The notes beneath the pieces were generated by a model. The model was not told the origin of the DNA, did not search any database, and saw only the letters and a program-made list of their open reading frames with translations. Made by a program: the position numbers and the translations under genes. From positions 1 through 42,688 of the forward strand of contig JADJVI010000042.1 in NCBI GenBank assembly GCA_016710645.1: 42,688 bases of DNA. The letters run 5' to 3'. Of the stretch, positions 24,770 to 33,680 are shown in pieces. The stretch is from Actinomycetales bacterium. Lineage in GTDB: Bacteria; Actinomycetota; Actinomycetes; Actinomycetales; Dermatophilaceae. Position 1 is the stretch's first letter. The number at the start of each line of letters is the position of its first letter.

Positions 24770-25406
24770 GCGCGTGCACATCGCCGACCACCAGCTCATC
24801 TCTCACAAACTCACCTACCTGCGCGACAAGCGCACCGACTCGCCGACCTTCCGTCGGCTGGCCGAGGAACTGGTGACTCTGCTGGCTTATGAGGCCACGC
24901 GTGACGTGCGCGTCGAGCCGTTCGCCATCGAGACGCCGGTGGCGCCGACGACCGGCATCAAGCTGGCCAACCCCAAGCCGCTGGTCGTGCCGATTCTGCG
25001 CGCCGGGCTCGGGATGCTCGAAGGGATGATGCGGCTGCTGCCCTCGGCCGAGGTGGGCTTCCTCGGGATGATGCGCAACGAGGAGACGCTGGAGGCGATC
25101 ACCTACGCCAACCGGCTGCCCGAAGACCTGTCCGGGCGGCAGTGCTACATCCTCGACCCGATGCTCGCCACTGGCGGCACCCTGGTCGACGCGATCCGTT
25201 ACCTCGCCGACCGCGGCGCCGACGACATCACGGCGATCACCCTGCTGGCCGCCCCCGAGGGCATCCTGCATGTCACCGACGCGCTCAAGGACCTCCAGGT
25301 GCCGCTGCAGCTCGTCACGGGCGCGGTCGACGAGCGGCTCAACGAGCACGGCTACATCGTGCCGGGCCTCGGCGATGCCGGCGACCGCCTCTACGGCGTC
25401 GTCTAG
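24768..25406 (+). CDS. upp: Uracil phosphoribosyltransferase
   Basis: A 212-aa enzyme of the standard length, starting MRVHIADHQLISHKLTYLRD as family members do. The PRPP-binding loop is YILDPMLATGGTLVDAI, and the uracil-binding C-terminus reads HGYIVPGLGDAGDRLYGVV. It salvages uracil to UMP in the cytosol. The start is fixed by conservation and a -10 box 6 nt upstream, so the mRNA is probably leaderless. A perfect 24-bp hairpin starts at the base after its stop codon. Confidence 0.96.
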   Translation: MRVHIADHQLISHKLTYLRDKRTDSPTFRRLAEELVTLLAYEATRDVRVEPFAIETPVAPTTGIKLANPKPLVVPILRAGLGMLEGMMRLLPSAEVGFLGMMRNEETLEAITYANRLPEDLSGRQCYILDPMLATGGTLVDAIRYLADRGADDITAITLLAAPEGILHVTDALKDLQVPLQLVTGAVDERLNEHGYIVPGLGDAGDRLYGVV

Positions 25407-25480
25407 CGGCAACGCGAGTTTTGGTGTGGCGAACTTGGCGCTATAGCGCAGCATCTGCCACACCAAAACTCGCGTTGCCG
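25407..25480. terminator. Perfect 24-bp hairpin directly after upp
   Basis: Arms 25407-25430 (starting CGGCAACGCGAGTTTTGGTG) and 25457-25480 are perfectly complementary, with a 26-nt loop containing the palindrome GCGCTATAGCGC (25438-25449). It abuts the TAG of upp and presumably stops or stabilises its mRNA. GCGCTATAG also occurs in the loop of the hairpin at 26821-26884. Confidence 0.75.
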
Positions 25481-25557
25481 AGACGTGGGCAGAGACGCGC
25501 GTATGCCGCCGAGACTCGCGTTGTCGAGACACGTCATGGAGACACGGGTATGCCGTG
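25468..25557 (+). repeat. Two imperfect tandem repeats of about 43 bp with octamers
   Basis: ACTCGCGTTGCCGAGAC (25469) and ACTCGCGTTGTCGAGAC (25514) head two units, each ending in GAGAC, a short CG word and GTATGCCG (25501 and 25548). The first unit starts within the right arm of the post-upp hairpin. No gene is visible from 25407 to 25665. Confidence 0.6.
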
Positions 25558-25665
25558 TGGTCACCATCGCGCGGCGTGCCGGCTTGGTCACTCGCGCACC
25601 ATCCGTCACACTGAACTCTGATCTCCCCTGCCGTCAGCGCGCCCCCCATCAGGAGTTGACCACCC

Positions 25666-25836
25666 GTGAAGAAGTTCTGGCACGTCTTCCGGTGGTTCCT
25701 GCTCGCCTACTTCATCTACGCGGTCGTCAAGTCACCTGACCAGGCCGCGAGCATCGTGCGCACCCTGTTCAACCTGCTGGCCGAGGCGTTCCGCGGGATC
25801 ATCGGCGTCTTCGACGCGATCCTGCGCCGGAGCTGA
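25666..25836 (+). CDS. Small membrane protein (56 aa)
   Basis: A short frame from GTG 25666, preceded by AGGAG about 10 nt upstream, to TGA 25834-25836. It begins MKKFWHVFRWFLLAYFIYAV, one membrane helix, followed by an amphipathic part (LFNLLAEAFRGIIGVFDAIL). I do not know the family. It stands 33 bp before the PH-domain gene and may be co-transcribed with it. Confidence 0.6.
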   Translation: MKKFWHVFRWFLLAYFIYAVVKSPDQAASIVRTLFNLLAEAFRGIIGVFDAILRRS

Positions 25837-25869
25837 GACGGGGCGGCCGATGAGCGCCGTGGACGTCAG

Positions 25870-26790
25870 GTGACCCGAGTGGGCACCGCTGAGAGGGACT
25901 TGCTCCGCGCGAGCCAGAACGCCGAACTCCGCCTGCACCTCGCCGACGGAGAGAAGATCCGCCTCGCGGCGCGCGACCACTGGATCGTCCTCGCGCGCCC
26001 GTTCCTCAGCTCGCTGGCCATCACGGTGTTCGCCGGGTGGCTGCTGCTCACCGCCACCCCGAGGGTCAACTCGACCCTCCCCCGCGATCTTGGCATCGTC
26101 GTGGTCATCGCGTGGCTCTACTTCGGCTGGCGCTGGCTGGTGCGGCGTCATGACGTGCTCGTCGTCACCGACAAACGCATCCTGCGGTTCCGCGGGATCA
26201 TCTCGACCGATGTGCCGATGATGCGGATCAGCAAGATCACCGACATGCATTACCACCGCTCCTGGTTCGGCGAAATCGCCGGCTACGGCGAGGTCACCAT
26301 CGAGAGTGCCGGCCAAGAACAGGCGCTCCGCGACCTCAAATGGCTCCCAGACCCGCTGGAGAACTATCACCGACTGTGCGAGGTCGTCTTCGGCGAGAAG
26401 CACAGCTCGGCGCGCCCCCCTCACAAGTGGCGCCTGCCCCGGGTCTCGCGTCGCGGCAAGCGCAAAGCAGACCCGAACGAGGCGTTCGACGAGGGTCCGA
26501 TCATCGACTACGCCGACGATGGGTCGGCACCGTCCGGACCGATCCACGCGCCGTCCCTCGACCCGCATGCCGGGCCGTCAGCCGACGGCGAGCACCCGGC
26601 ATACTCGCGGGCCATTCCGGTCACCCGGCGCACCGACACCCCGCGCTATATCCCGCGGCACCGGCCGCTGGACTCGGACGAGGCCCCGCCCGGCGCCCCC
26701 GCAAAACCCGAGACGCTCTACAAGAGTCCCGACCTTCGTGAGGACCCGGCCCGCACCCAGAGCATCTGGATGGACCCCGACCACCGCTAG
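25870..26790 (+). CDS. PH-domain (bPH2-like) membrane protein
   Basis: A 306-aa protein with two membrane helices (about residues 43-62 and 72-92) followed by a bacterial PH domain: DVLVVTDKRILRFRGIIST, then VPMMRISKITDMHYHRSWFG and GYGEVTIESAGQEQALRDLK. The C-terminal 120 residues are hydrophilic, rich in Pro and Asp, probably disordered. GTG 25870 is taken as the start; GTG 25879 is possible. The function of such proteins is unknown; some act in envelope stability. An octamer begins at the first base after its TAG stop (26791). Confidence 0.8.
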   Translation: MTRVGTAERDLLRASQNAELRLHLADGEKIRLAARDHWIVLARPFLSSLAITVFAGWLLLTATPRVNSTLPRDLGIVVVIAWLYFGWRWLVRRHDVLVVTDKRILRFRGIISTDVPMMRISKITDMHYHRSWFGEIAGYGEVTIESAGQEQALRDLKWLPDPLENYHRLCEVVFGEKHSSARPPHKWRLPRVSRRGKRKADPNEAFDEGPIIDYADDGSAPSGPIHAPSLDPHAGPSADGEHPAYSRAIPVTRRTDTPRYIPRHRPLDSDEAPPGAPAKPETLYKSPDLREDPARTQSIWMDPDHR

Positions 26791-26820
26791 GTATGCCGTC
26801 CTGCACCAGCCAGTGCTTTA

Positions 26821-26884
26821 CGGATCGCGATCCTGTCACTTGGGTCGCGCTATAGAGGTACCCAAGTCAACTGATCGCGATCCG
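26821..26884. repeat. Intergenic inverted repeat between convergent genes
   Basis: CGGATCGCGATC and ACTTGGGT at 26821-26845 pair with 26860-26884, with five unpaired central positions and a 14-nt loop containing GCGCTATAG. It lies between the PH-domain gene (+) and pntB (-). Confidence 0.75.
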
Positions 26885-26916
26885 CGAAGCAGGGCCCGGG
26901 GACACGGCGCCAGGTG

Positions 26917-26960
26917 ACGCAGTTGGCCCCTTCGCGGATCCGCGAAGGGGCCAACTGCGT
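26917..26960. repeat. 44-bp perfect palindrome upstream of the pntB 3' end
   Basis: Each half is 22 bp with no spacer; the left half starts ACGCAGTTGGCCCCTTCGCG and the centre is GGATCC. With the neighbouring inverted repeat it probably serves as a bidirectional terminator for the convergent PH-domain gene and pntB, 16 bp from the pntB stop. Confidence 0.85.
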
Positions 26961-26975
26961 GATACGGCCAGAGGG

Positions 26976-28367
26976 TCAGAGGGCCTTGACGATGTCTTCG
27001 ACTCGTTCCTTGGCGTCGCCGAAGAGCATCGCTGAGTTGTCCTTGAAGAACAGCGGGTTCTGCACGCCGGCATACCCGGTGTTCATCGAGCGCTTGAAGA
27101 CGACGACCTCGGCGGCCTTCCACACCTCGAGCACCGGCATACCAGCGATCGGGGAGGTGGGGTCGTCCTGGGCGGCGGGGTTGACCGTGTCGTTGGCGCC
27201 GATGACCAGGACCACGTCGGTGGACGGGAAGTCCTCGTTGATCTCGTCCATCTCCAGGACGATGTCGTAGGGCACCTTGGCCTCGGCCAGCAGGACGTTC
27301 ATGTGGCCGGGGAGGCGACCGGCGACCGGGTGGATGCCGAAGCGCACGTTGACCCCGCGGGCCCGCAGCTTGGAGGTGAGGTCGGCGACGGCATACTGCG
27401 CCTGCGCCGTGGCCATGCCGTAGCCAGGGGTGATAATGACGTCGTGGGCGTTCTTGAGCGCCTCAGCGACCTCGATGGCCGAGGTCTCGCGGTGCTCGCC
27501 GTAGTCCTTGGCTTCCCCGACCACGGCCCCATCGGAGCCGAAGCCTCCGGCGATGACCGAGATGAACGACCGGTTCATCGCCTTGCACATGATGTAGGAC
27601 AGGTAGGCACCGGAGGACCCGACGAGGGCGCCGGTGATGATGAGCAGGTCGTTGTTGAGCAGGAAGCCGGCCGCGGCCGCCGCCCATCCCGAGTAGCTGT
27701 TGAGCATCGACACGACGACCGGCATGTCACCGCCGCCGATCGAAGCCACTAGGTGCCAGCCGAGGAAGAGCGCGAGCACGGTCATGATGCCCAGCAACAA
27801 CTGGCGCAGGAAGACCTGGTCGTGTGGCACGAAGACGTAGACGATCGTCATGGCGAAGAACACGACGATGATCCCGAAGTTGATGGCGTGGCGCGCCGGG
27901 AGCACGAGCGGCGCCGACTTCATCTTGGCCGACAGCTTGAGGTAGGCCACGATCGAGCCGGTGAAGGTCACCGCACCGATGAAGACCCCGACGAAGACCT
28001 CGACGTCGTGGATGGCCGGGTAGGCCGCGGTCTCGTAGGAGGAGTTCCAGCCCACGAGCACCGCCGCGATGCCGACGAAGCTGTGCAGCATCGCGATGAG
28101 CTCGGGCATGCCAGTCATCTCGACCTTGCGGGCCAGGGCGATGCCGATCGCCGCACCGATCGCCATCGCGATGGCAATGATGAGCAACGCGTCGAAGCCC
28201 GCCGACTTGGTCGCGAGCCACAGCGTCGCGGCCAGGGCAATCGACATGCCGACGATGCCGTACTTGTTGCCCATGACCGCGGTCTCGTGCTTGGACAACC
28301 CGGCGAGGGCAAGGATGAACAGCAGCCCGGCGACGATGTAGGCGCCCTGGATGAGGGTCTCGTTCAT
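26976..28367 (-). CDS. pntB: NAD(P) transhydrogenase beta subunit
   Basis: A 463-aa protein: about nine membrane helices (residues 1-265) then the NADP(H)-binding dIII domain, with IITPGYGMATAQAQYAVADL (about 310-330) and VLVIGANDTVNPAAQDDPTS near the C-terminus. With PntA it couples proton entry to hydride transfer from NADH to NADP+. Its start overlaps the pntA stop by 4 bp (ATGA), so translation is coupled. Three octamer copies lie near its 3' end (27068, 27135, 27389). Confidence 0.95.
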   Translation of the reverse strand: MNETLIQGAYIVAGLLFILALAGLSKHETAVMGNKYGIVGMSIALAATLWLATKSAGFDALLIIAIAMAIGAAIGIALARKVEMTGMPELIAMLHSFVGIAAVLVGWNSSYETAAYPAIHDVEVFVGVFIGAVTFTGSIVAYLKLSAKMKSAPLVLPARHAINFGIIVVFFAMTIVYVFVPHDQVFLRQLLLGIMTVLALFLGWHLVASIGGGDMPVVVSMLNSYSGWAAAAAGFLLNNDLLIITGALVGSSGAYLSYIMCKAMNRSFISVIAGGFGSDGAVVGEAKDYGEHRETSAIEVAEALKNAHDVIITPGYGMATAQAQYAVADLTSKLRARGVNVRFGIHPVAGRLPGHMNVLLAEAKVPYDIVLEMDEINEDFPSTDVVLVIGANDTVNPAAQDDPTSPIAGMPVLEVWKAAEVVVFKRSMNTGYAGVQNPLFFKDNSAMLFGDAKERVEDIVKAL

Positions 28368-29917
28368 CGGACGGCGTCCTCTCGCTTGAACATCTGCAGC
28401 ATTCGCCCGGTGACCGTGAAGCCACCGAAGACGTTGATGCTGGCCACCAGCGCACCGAAGAACGCGATGCCGGTGATGAGCAGCTTGTTGTCATGGCCGA
28501 TCTGCAGCAAGGCCCCGACGACGATGATGCCGCTGATCGCGTTGGTCACCGACATGAGAGGGGTGTGCAGTGCGTGGTGCACATTGCCGATGACGTAGTA
28601 GCCGATGACGACCGAGAGCATGAAGACCATGAAGTGCCCGAGGAACGGGCTCGGCGAGGCGTTGGACAGCAGCAGGAACAGCAGGGCCGCGCCGACCATC
28701 CACATCAGCCGCTTCTTGGGGTCCGGCGGTGGCTTGGGCGCCTTGACGACCGACGCCGGGGCCCCCGCCCCACCAGCAGCGGGAGCGGCCGACACCTGCA
28801 CCGGCGGCGGCGGCCAGGTGACCTCGCCGGCCTTGGCGACCGTCATGCCGCGGACGATGACGTCATCCCAATCGAGAACGGCCTGACCGTCCTTGCCGGG
28901 GGTGACCAGCTTCATCAGGTTGACGATGTTGGTGCCGTAGAGCTGGCTGGCCTGGGTCGGGAGCCGCCCTGGCAGGTCGGTGTAGCCGATGATCTTGACG
29001 CCGTTGTCGGTGACGACCATCTGGTCGGCGACCGAGCCTTCGACGTTGCCACCGGCCGCGGCGGCCATGTCGACGATGACCGAACCCGATTTCATCGAGG
29101 CGACCATGTCGGCGGTGATGAGCCGCGGCGCCGGGCGTCCGGGGATGAGCGCGGTCGTTACGACGATGTCGACGTCCTTGCACTGCTCGGCATACATCCG
29201 GGCGGCGGCCGCGGCGTAATCCGCCCCCATCTCCTTGGCGTAGCCGTCGCTGCTCACCTCGCCCTCGGCGACATCGGGCTTGACGAACTCGGCGCCCATC
29301 GACTCGACCTGCTCGGCGACCTCGGGCCGGACGTCAGTGGCCCGGACGATCGCGCCGAGGCTGTTGGCGGTGCCGATGGCGGCCAGGCCGGCCACTCCCG
29401 CGCCGGAGATGAAGACCTTGGCGGGGGGCACCTTGCCGGCGGCGGTCACCTGCCCGGTGAAGAACGACCCGAAGTTGTGCGCCGCTTCGAGCACCGCGCG
29501 ATAGCCGGCGATATTAGCCATCGACGAGAGCACGTCCAGGGCCTGCGCCCGCGAGATGCGCGGCACGGCATCCATGGCCATCGCGGTCACCCCGCGCGAG
29601 GCGAGCGCCGACACCAGGTCGGGGTTGAGCCCCGGCGCCATGAGGCTGACGATGATCGCGCCTGGGCGCAGCATGGCGATCTCGGCGTCGCTGGGGGCGT
29701 TGATCTTGGCGACGATGTCGGCGCCCCAGACGCTCGCCGCATCCCCGATGGTGGCTCCGGCGGCGGCATACGCGTCGTCGTCGAAGCTGGCCTTGGCCCC
29801 GGCGCCGGACTCGACGGTCACGGCATACCCGAGTTTGAGCAGTTGGTCGACGGTCTTGGGGGTGGCGGCGGCGCGCGTTTCACCTGCGCGCGACTCCCGT
29901 GGGATACCGATGAGCAC
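28364..29917 (-). CDS. pntA: NAD(P) transhydrogenase alpha subunit (fused)
   Basis: A 517-aa protein. The NAD-binding dI domain begins MLIGIPRESRAGETRAAATP and includes VFISGAGVAGLAAIGTANSL (about residues 170-190). A Pro-rich linker (about 360-400) leads to three or four membrane helices including SPFLGHFMVFMLSVVIGYYV. It is the PntAA-PntAB fusion arrangement. GTG 29917 has GGGAG about 7 nt upstream. The 250-bp region to the pirin gene contains its promoter; I see no clear boxes there, only an inverted repeat CGGGCGGGCCCGCCCG (about 30033) and an octamer at 30126. Confidence 0.95.
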   Translation of the reverse strand: MLIGIPRESRAGETRAAATPKTVDQLLKLGYAVTVESGAGAKASFDDDAYAAAGATIGDAASVWGADIVAKINAPSDAEIAMLRPGAIIVSLMAPGLNPDLVSALASRGVTAMAMDAVPRISRAQALDVLSSMANIAGYRAVLEAAHNFGSFFTGQVTAAGKVPPAKVFISGAGVAGLAAIGTANSLGAIVRATDVRPEVAEQVESMGAEFVKPDVAEGEVSSDGYAKEMGADYAAAAARMYAEQCKDVDIVVTTALIPGRPAPRLITADMVASMKSGSVIVDMAAAAGGNVEGSVADQMVVTDNGVKIIGYTDLPGRLPTQASQLYGTNIVNLMKLVTPGKDGQAVLDWDDVIVRGMTVAKAGEVTWPPPPVQVSAAPAAGGAGAPASVVKAPKPPPDPKKRLMWMVGAALLFLLLSNASPSPFLGHFMVFMLSVVIGYYVIGNVHHALHTPLMSVTNAISGIIVVGALLQIGHDNKLLITGIAFFGALVASINVFGGFTVTGRMLQMFKREDAVR

Positions 29918-30167
29918 GTGCGACTCCCGAGGTTCGTGGAGTGATACCGCGACAGGGCGGCGAACCCGGGGATTCCGGGCACCAGTAGAAACCTATGGGT
30001 TCGCGCGTCCCCCGTGCCAGGGAAGAAGGTCCGGGCGGGCCCGCCCGACACAGATCACACGGGGCAACCGGGAACTTCACGCTCCGGTCACCCACCGCTC
30101 ACCTTCCCGGGGTGGCCCGAGTCAGGTATGCCGTGCGCGCGGGTGGGCGGCGAGGGTCGCCAACCGG

Positions 30168-31151
30168 TCAGTTCGGGCGGCCCAGGCGCCCGGCCTGGTA
30201 GTCCTCGAAGGCCTGCACGACCTCGGCGCGGGTGTTCATGACGAACGGCCCGGCCCAGGCGATCGGCTCGCGGATCGGCGCGCCTCCCAGCACGATGACT
30301 TCCACCGGCTCGGTATGCCGTCCGGCCGAGTTCGCGTCGGCGGTCACCGTCACGAGGTCACCGGCTCCCAGCACGGCGAGCTGGCCACCCTGGATCGCGG
30401 TGGCGTCAGTGCCGCCAGCGCCGCTCACGGCGCCGGCGCCACCCACGGTGCCACGCCCGGACATGACGTAGACGAGGGCGTTGAAGTCAGAGCGCCACGG
30501 CAGATCCATCCGGGCACCCGGGGCGAGCGTCGCGTGGACCATCGACATGGGGGTGTGCGTGGCGCCGGGGCCGCGGTGGCCGGCGACCTCTCCGGCGATG
30601 ATCCGCACCAGCGCGCCGCCGTCCGGCGAGGAGAGCAGGACGACCTGGTCGGGGGTGAGGTCCTGATAGCGCGGGGTCGCGAGCTTGTCGGTCCGCGGGA
30701 GGTTGACCCACAGCTGTAGGCCGTGGAAGAGCCCGCCGCTGGCGACCAGCGCCTCCGGCGGGGCCTCGATGTGCAGGATCCCCGAGCCGGCCGTCATCCA
30801 TTGGGTGGCGCCATTGGTGATCGTGCCGCCACCGCCGTAGGAGTCCTGGTGCACGAAGGTGCCGTCGATGATGTAGGTGACCGTCTCGAAGCCACGGTGC
30901 GGGTGCCACGGGGTGCCCTTGGGCTCACCCGGCGCATAGTCGACCTCGCCCATCTCGTCCATCATGATGAACGGGTCGAGCAAGGCCAGGTCGACCCCGG
31001 CGAAGGCCCGCTTGACCGGGAAGCCCTCGCCCTCAAAACCTCCGGGCGCCGTCGTCCGCTGGCGCACCGGCCTCGAACGCAGGCCGGCGGCGGGGTCGAG
31101 CACGGGCAAGGTCGGCAGGACGGACAGATCGGCGACGGACACGGCCGGCAC
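30168..31151 (-). CDS. Pirin family protein
   Basis: A 327-aa bicupin. Metal ligands are H83 and H85 (PWHPHRGFETVTYI), H127 and E129 (GSGILHIEAPPEA), the usual His3-Glu pirin site. Pirins are iron-binding oxidoreductase-like proteins, some quercetinases. An unusual Gly/Ala-rich insert (GTVGGAGAVSGAGGTDATA) lies in the C-terminal cupin. The GTG 31151 start has AAGGAG 5 nt upstream. It follows the histidine kinase by 36 bp and may be the last gene of that operon, and might thus be a regulated output or sensor partner; this is inference. Confidence 0.88.
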   Translation of the reverse strand: MPAVSVADLSVLPTLPVLDPAAGLRSRPVRQRTTAPGGFEGEGFPVKRAFAGVDLALLDPFIMMDEMGEVDYAPGEPKGTPWHPHRGFETVTYIIDGTFVHQDSYGGGGTITNGATQWMTAGSGILHIEAPPEALVASGGLFHGLQLWVNLPRTDKLATPRYQDLTPDQVVLLSSPDGGALVRIIAGEVAGHRGPGATHTPMSMVHATLAPGARMDLPWRSDFNALVYVMSGRGTVGGAGAVSGAGGTDATAIQGGQLAVLGAGDLVTVTADANSAGRHTEPVEVIVLGGAPIREPIAWAGPFVMNTRAEVVQAFEDYQAGRLGRPN

Positions 31152-31187
31152 GATGACTCCTTGGTGGGCCGACCGACGAGGTCCGCC

Positions 31188-33680
31188 CTAGTTGGTTGAA
31201 TCTTCAGCTATATGGCCCAACGTCGTGGCGAGCGCGCTCATTCCCGCGGCGACTCCCGTCCGCAGGCGCACGTCCACGAGCACCGATTCCTCGTCCAGGG
31301 AGAGGTCGACATCGAGCAAGTGACCATCGACAGCCCCCTGCAAGACCTCGCGTACCTCTGACCGATCGACGGTGCTGGGACCGACGATACTGATCGACCC
31401 CAACCGTCGGTCCCGACCCGGCCGCCACCGAGCCAGGACCCGGGCCTGGGGACCGGCCACCTGCAAGGCGGCGACGAGCACCCGCCGGAAGGACTCCAGC
31501 ACCTCTTCGGCCACTGGAGCGGCCGCTGGTTCGGCCACTGGAGCGGCCGCTGGAGCAGCTACTGGTTCGACCACCGGAGCACCCGCCGGACCGACCGCTG
31601 GAGCCGCCGCCTCGCTGGCCAGCCCCGCGGAGGGCGACTCGGCGGTGAGCACGACGGTCGTGCCGCGGGCCCGGCATACCTGCACTGCTGCCGCGACGGC
31701 AGGTGAGACGAGCGGTCCGGCGACGAGCCGGTCGCGGGTCGCGGCTTCCAACACGAGGCACCGGGCCGCATCGGACGCGTCGAGTTCCTCGGCGGCGGCG
31801 ATGCGCCGCAGCATGGCTTCGACCCGGCTGCCCAGGGAACGAGTGCGCTCGGCCGCCACCCGGTCGGCTTCCTCCAAAGCCGCGGTCGCCACCCGGAGCC
31901 GACCGAGTCCCGCGGCGGCGGTGTTGAGGTATGCCGTGGCGCCGTCCAGTGCCGTGCGGATCCCCCACGACGCCATCGCGAAGGCGATCAACTGGGGGGA
32001 GGTGTCGACGAGGACGCCGACGTGGACCCCTCCGGACACGGCTTGGCCAAGAGCAATGCCGGTGACGACCGAGGCCACGGTGGCGAGGGCCCAGCGACTC
32101 GGGAAGCGGAACATCAAGACGGCAATGGTCGGATTGGTGATCCCCACGAACCAGTAGTGCCAGCCGATCTGGCCCGGGTCGACGAGGTTGACCGTACTGA
32201 CGAAGGCGAGGACCCCGCACCCCAGCCCGGCGGCATACGCGGCGGGTGCGAACCGGCGCGGAGTGAAGGTCGCGACCGTGCCGAGCAGGTAGGCGAACAT
32301 GAGGCAGGCGCCGAGGACCGGCAAGGACCGCGCGCCGTCGGCGTGGACGAGCGCCAGGGCCGCGTAGTCGATGAGCGCGACCGCCGCGATGGCGAAGATG
32401 GCGACGAAGTCCAGCGGGTTCCAGGTTTGGGTGGTCGCAAAGGGTCCGCGCGGTGAGGGGGCGTGGACATCGATGGTGACGGTGGTGCCGTGGCCCGGGC
32501 GGGATCGCACCGACGCGGTGCCTCCGACGATGGCGACCCGCGCGACGATCCCCCGGCTGACCCCGGCGCGGCCCGCACCGACCTGCCCGGGGTCGAAGCC
32601 CCGCCCCGAATCGGTGATGCGCAACGTGATCCGGCCGGCCTCGAAAGCTCCCGAGGCCGTCGCCGAGTCGACGCCGGAATGCCGGGCCACGTTGGAAAGC
32701 GCCTCGACGGCCGCGTCCATCACTGCGCGGGCTTGACTGCTGGGCAGGATCGCGGTCGAGCCGTCGGCCTGGACCTCCCAATGCAGGTGCAGACCGAGAC
32801 GGAGCGCGTGGCGGCGTAGCTGACCTTCGAACCAGGCGGGCGCGGCCCACCCCAGATCGCCACCCCATGGTTGACCGTCCTCAGCCAGCCGATCGTCGGT
32901 GACGAGGGCCAGCATCGCGGGGGCATCGGACAGGTCCCCGAGCGAGGCCGGGGATCCGACCACACGGAACGAGCTGATGGCATCCGCGGCCAGCTCGGCG
33001 GCCCCCGCGCGGTCGGCGGGCGTGCGGGCCCGGGCGGCCAGGCGCAGCGCCCCGAGCACCTTGTCGTGGATGAGGCTGTCCCACCGCACCGACGCCGCCG
33101 ACAACGACCGGGCGCGAGCTTGCGTCTCGCGCTCCTCCCACACCTGGCCGAGGGCCGTCTCGACCTTGGTCGCGGTCCGCGCCATGATCGCGATCGCCAG
33201 CGCCGCGAGGCAGCCCGTGGTGAGGTGCGGCAGCGCCGTGAGAGCGGACTCGGTCGTTCCGAGCAGGTCGCGACGGGCTAGGAAGATGGTCCCCGCGGCG
33301 AGGACCGAGACGACTACTCCACCGATCGGCCCCAGGGCGAAGCCCGCCACTCCGTAGCTCGCGCTGGCCAGGATGAGCAGCGGGGGTAGCACGGTTGGCG
33401 CGGACGGGGGGTAGGCGCCCCACCACTGCACGACTCCGCACCCGAAGGTAAAGACCACCGCCACCCGTAGCGCCCAGGGTTGCTCGGCCGTGCGGATCGC
33501 GTCGACCAGGCACCAGAGAATGATCGCGGCGCCCGTGGCCATCACCACGGGGAGGGTCACCCCGGGATAGGCAGTGGGGCTGAACGCCTGCTGCCCGGCG
33601 GCACCCAGCCAGAGCATGACGAGGATCGCGCAGGCGCCCCAGTGCAGCCCGCGATAGAGCGAGCTTCGAGTGAGGATCAC
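31188..33680 (-). CDS. Histidine kinase-like protein with two membrane modules
   Basis: An 830-aa protein. Residues about 10-175 are a first membrane block; SLIHDKVLGAL carries the probable phospho-accepting His205. EALSNVARHS (about 325) and TDSGRGFDPG (about 355) are the N and G1 boxes of an HATPase domain. A second block of about five helices (about 415-560) follows, then a helical linker and a C-terminal region with a repetitive Ala/Pro/Val/Glu stretch (about 695-730) and no second ATPase motif. GTG 33680 overlaps the response-regulator stop (GTGA). The duplicated layout is unusual. Signal unknown. Confidence 0.8.
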   Translation of the reverse strand: MILTRSSLYRGLHWGACAILVMLWLGAAGQQAFSPTAYPGVTLPVVMATGAAIILWCLVDAIRTAEQPWALRVAVVFTFGCGVVQWWGAYPPSAPTVLPPLLILASASYGVAGFALGPIGGVVVSVLAAGTIFLARRDLLGTTESALTALPHLTTGCLAALAIAIMARTATKVETALGQVWEERETQARARSLSAASVRWDSLIHDKVLGALRLAARARTPADRAGAAELAADAISSFRVVGSPASLGDLSDAPAMLALVTDDRLAEDGQPWGGDLGWAAPAWFEGQLRRHALRLGLHLHWEVQADGSTAILPSSQARAVMDAAVEALSNVARHSGVDSATASGAFEAGRITLRITDSGRGFDPGQVGAGRAGVSRGIVARVAIVGGTASVRSRPGHGTTVTIDVHAPSPRGPFATTQTWNPLDFVAIFAIAAVALIDYAALALVHADGARSLPVLGACLMFAYLLGTVATFTPRRFAPAAYAAGLGCGVLAFVSTVNLVDPGQIGWHYWFVGITNPTIAVLMFRFPSRWALATVASVVTGIALGQAVSGGVHVGVLVDTSPQLIAFAMASWGIRTALDGATAYLNTAAAGLGRLRVATAALEEADRVAAERTRSLGSRVEAMLRRIAAAEELDASDAARCLVLEAATRDRLVAGPLVSPAVAAAVQVCRARGTTVVLTAESPSAGLASEAAAPAVGPAGAPVVEPVAAPAAAPVAEPAAAPVAEEVLESFRRVLVAALQVAGPQARVLARWRPGRDRRLGSISIVGPSTVDRSEVREVLQGAVDGHLLDVDLSLDEESVLVDVRLRTGVAAGMSALATTLGHIAEDSTN

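Noticed and set aside
28493..29944. A 483-codon plus-strand open frame
   Set aside because: Antisense of pntA, Asp/Gly/His/Arg-rich, no domain.
31204..32868. A 554-codon minus-strand open frame
   Set aside because: Out-of-frame shadow of the histidine kinase gene with only Arg/Gly/Ala/Pro-rich composition.
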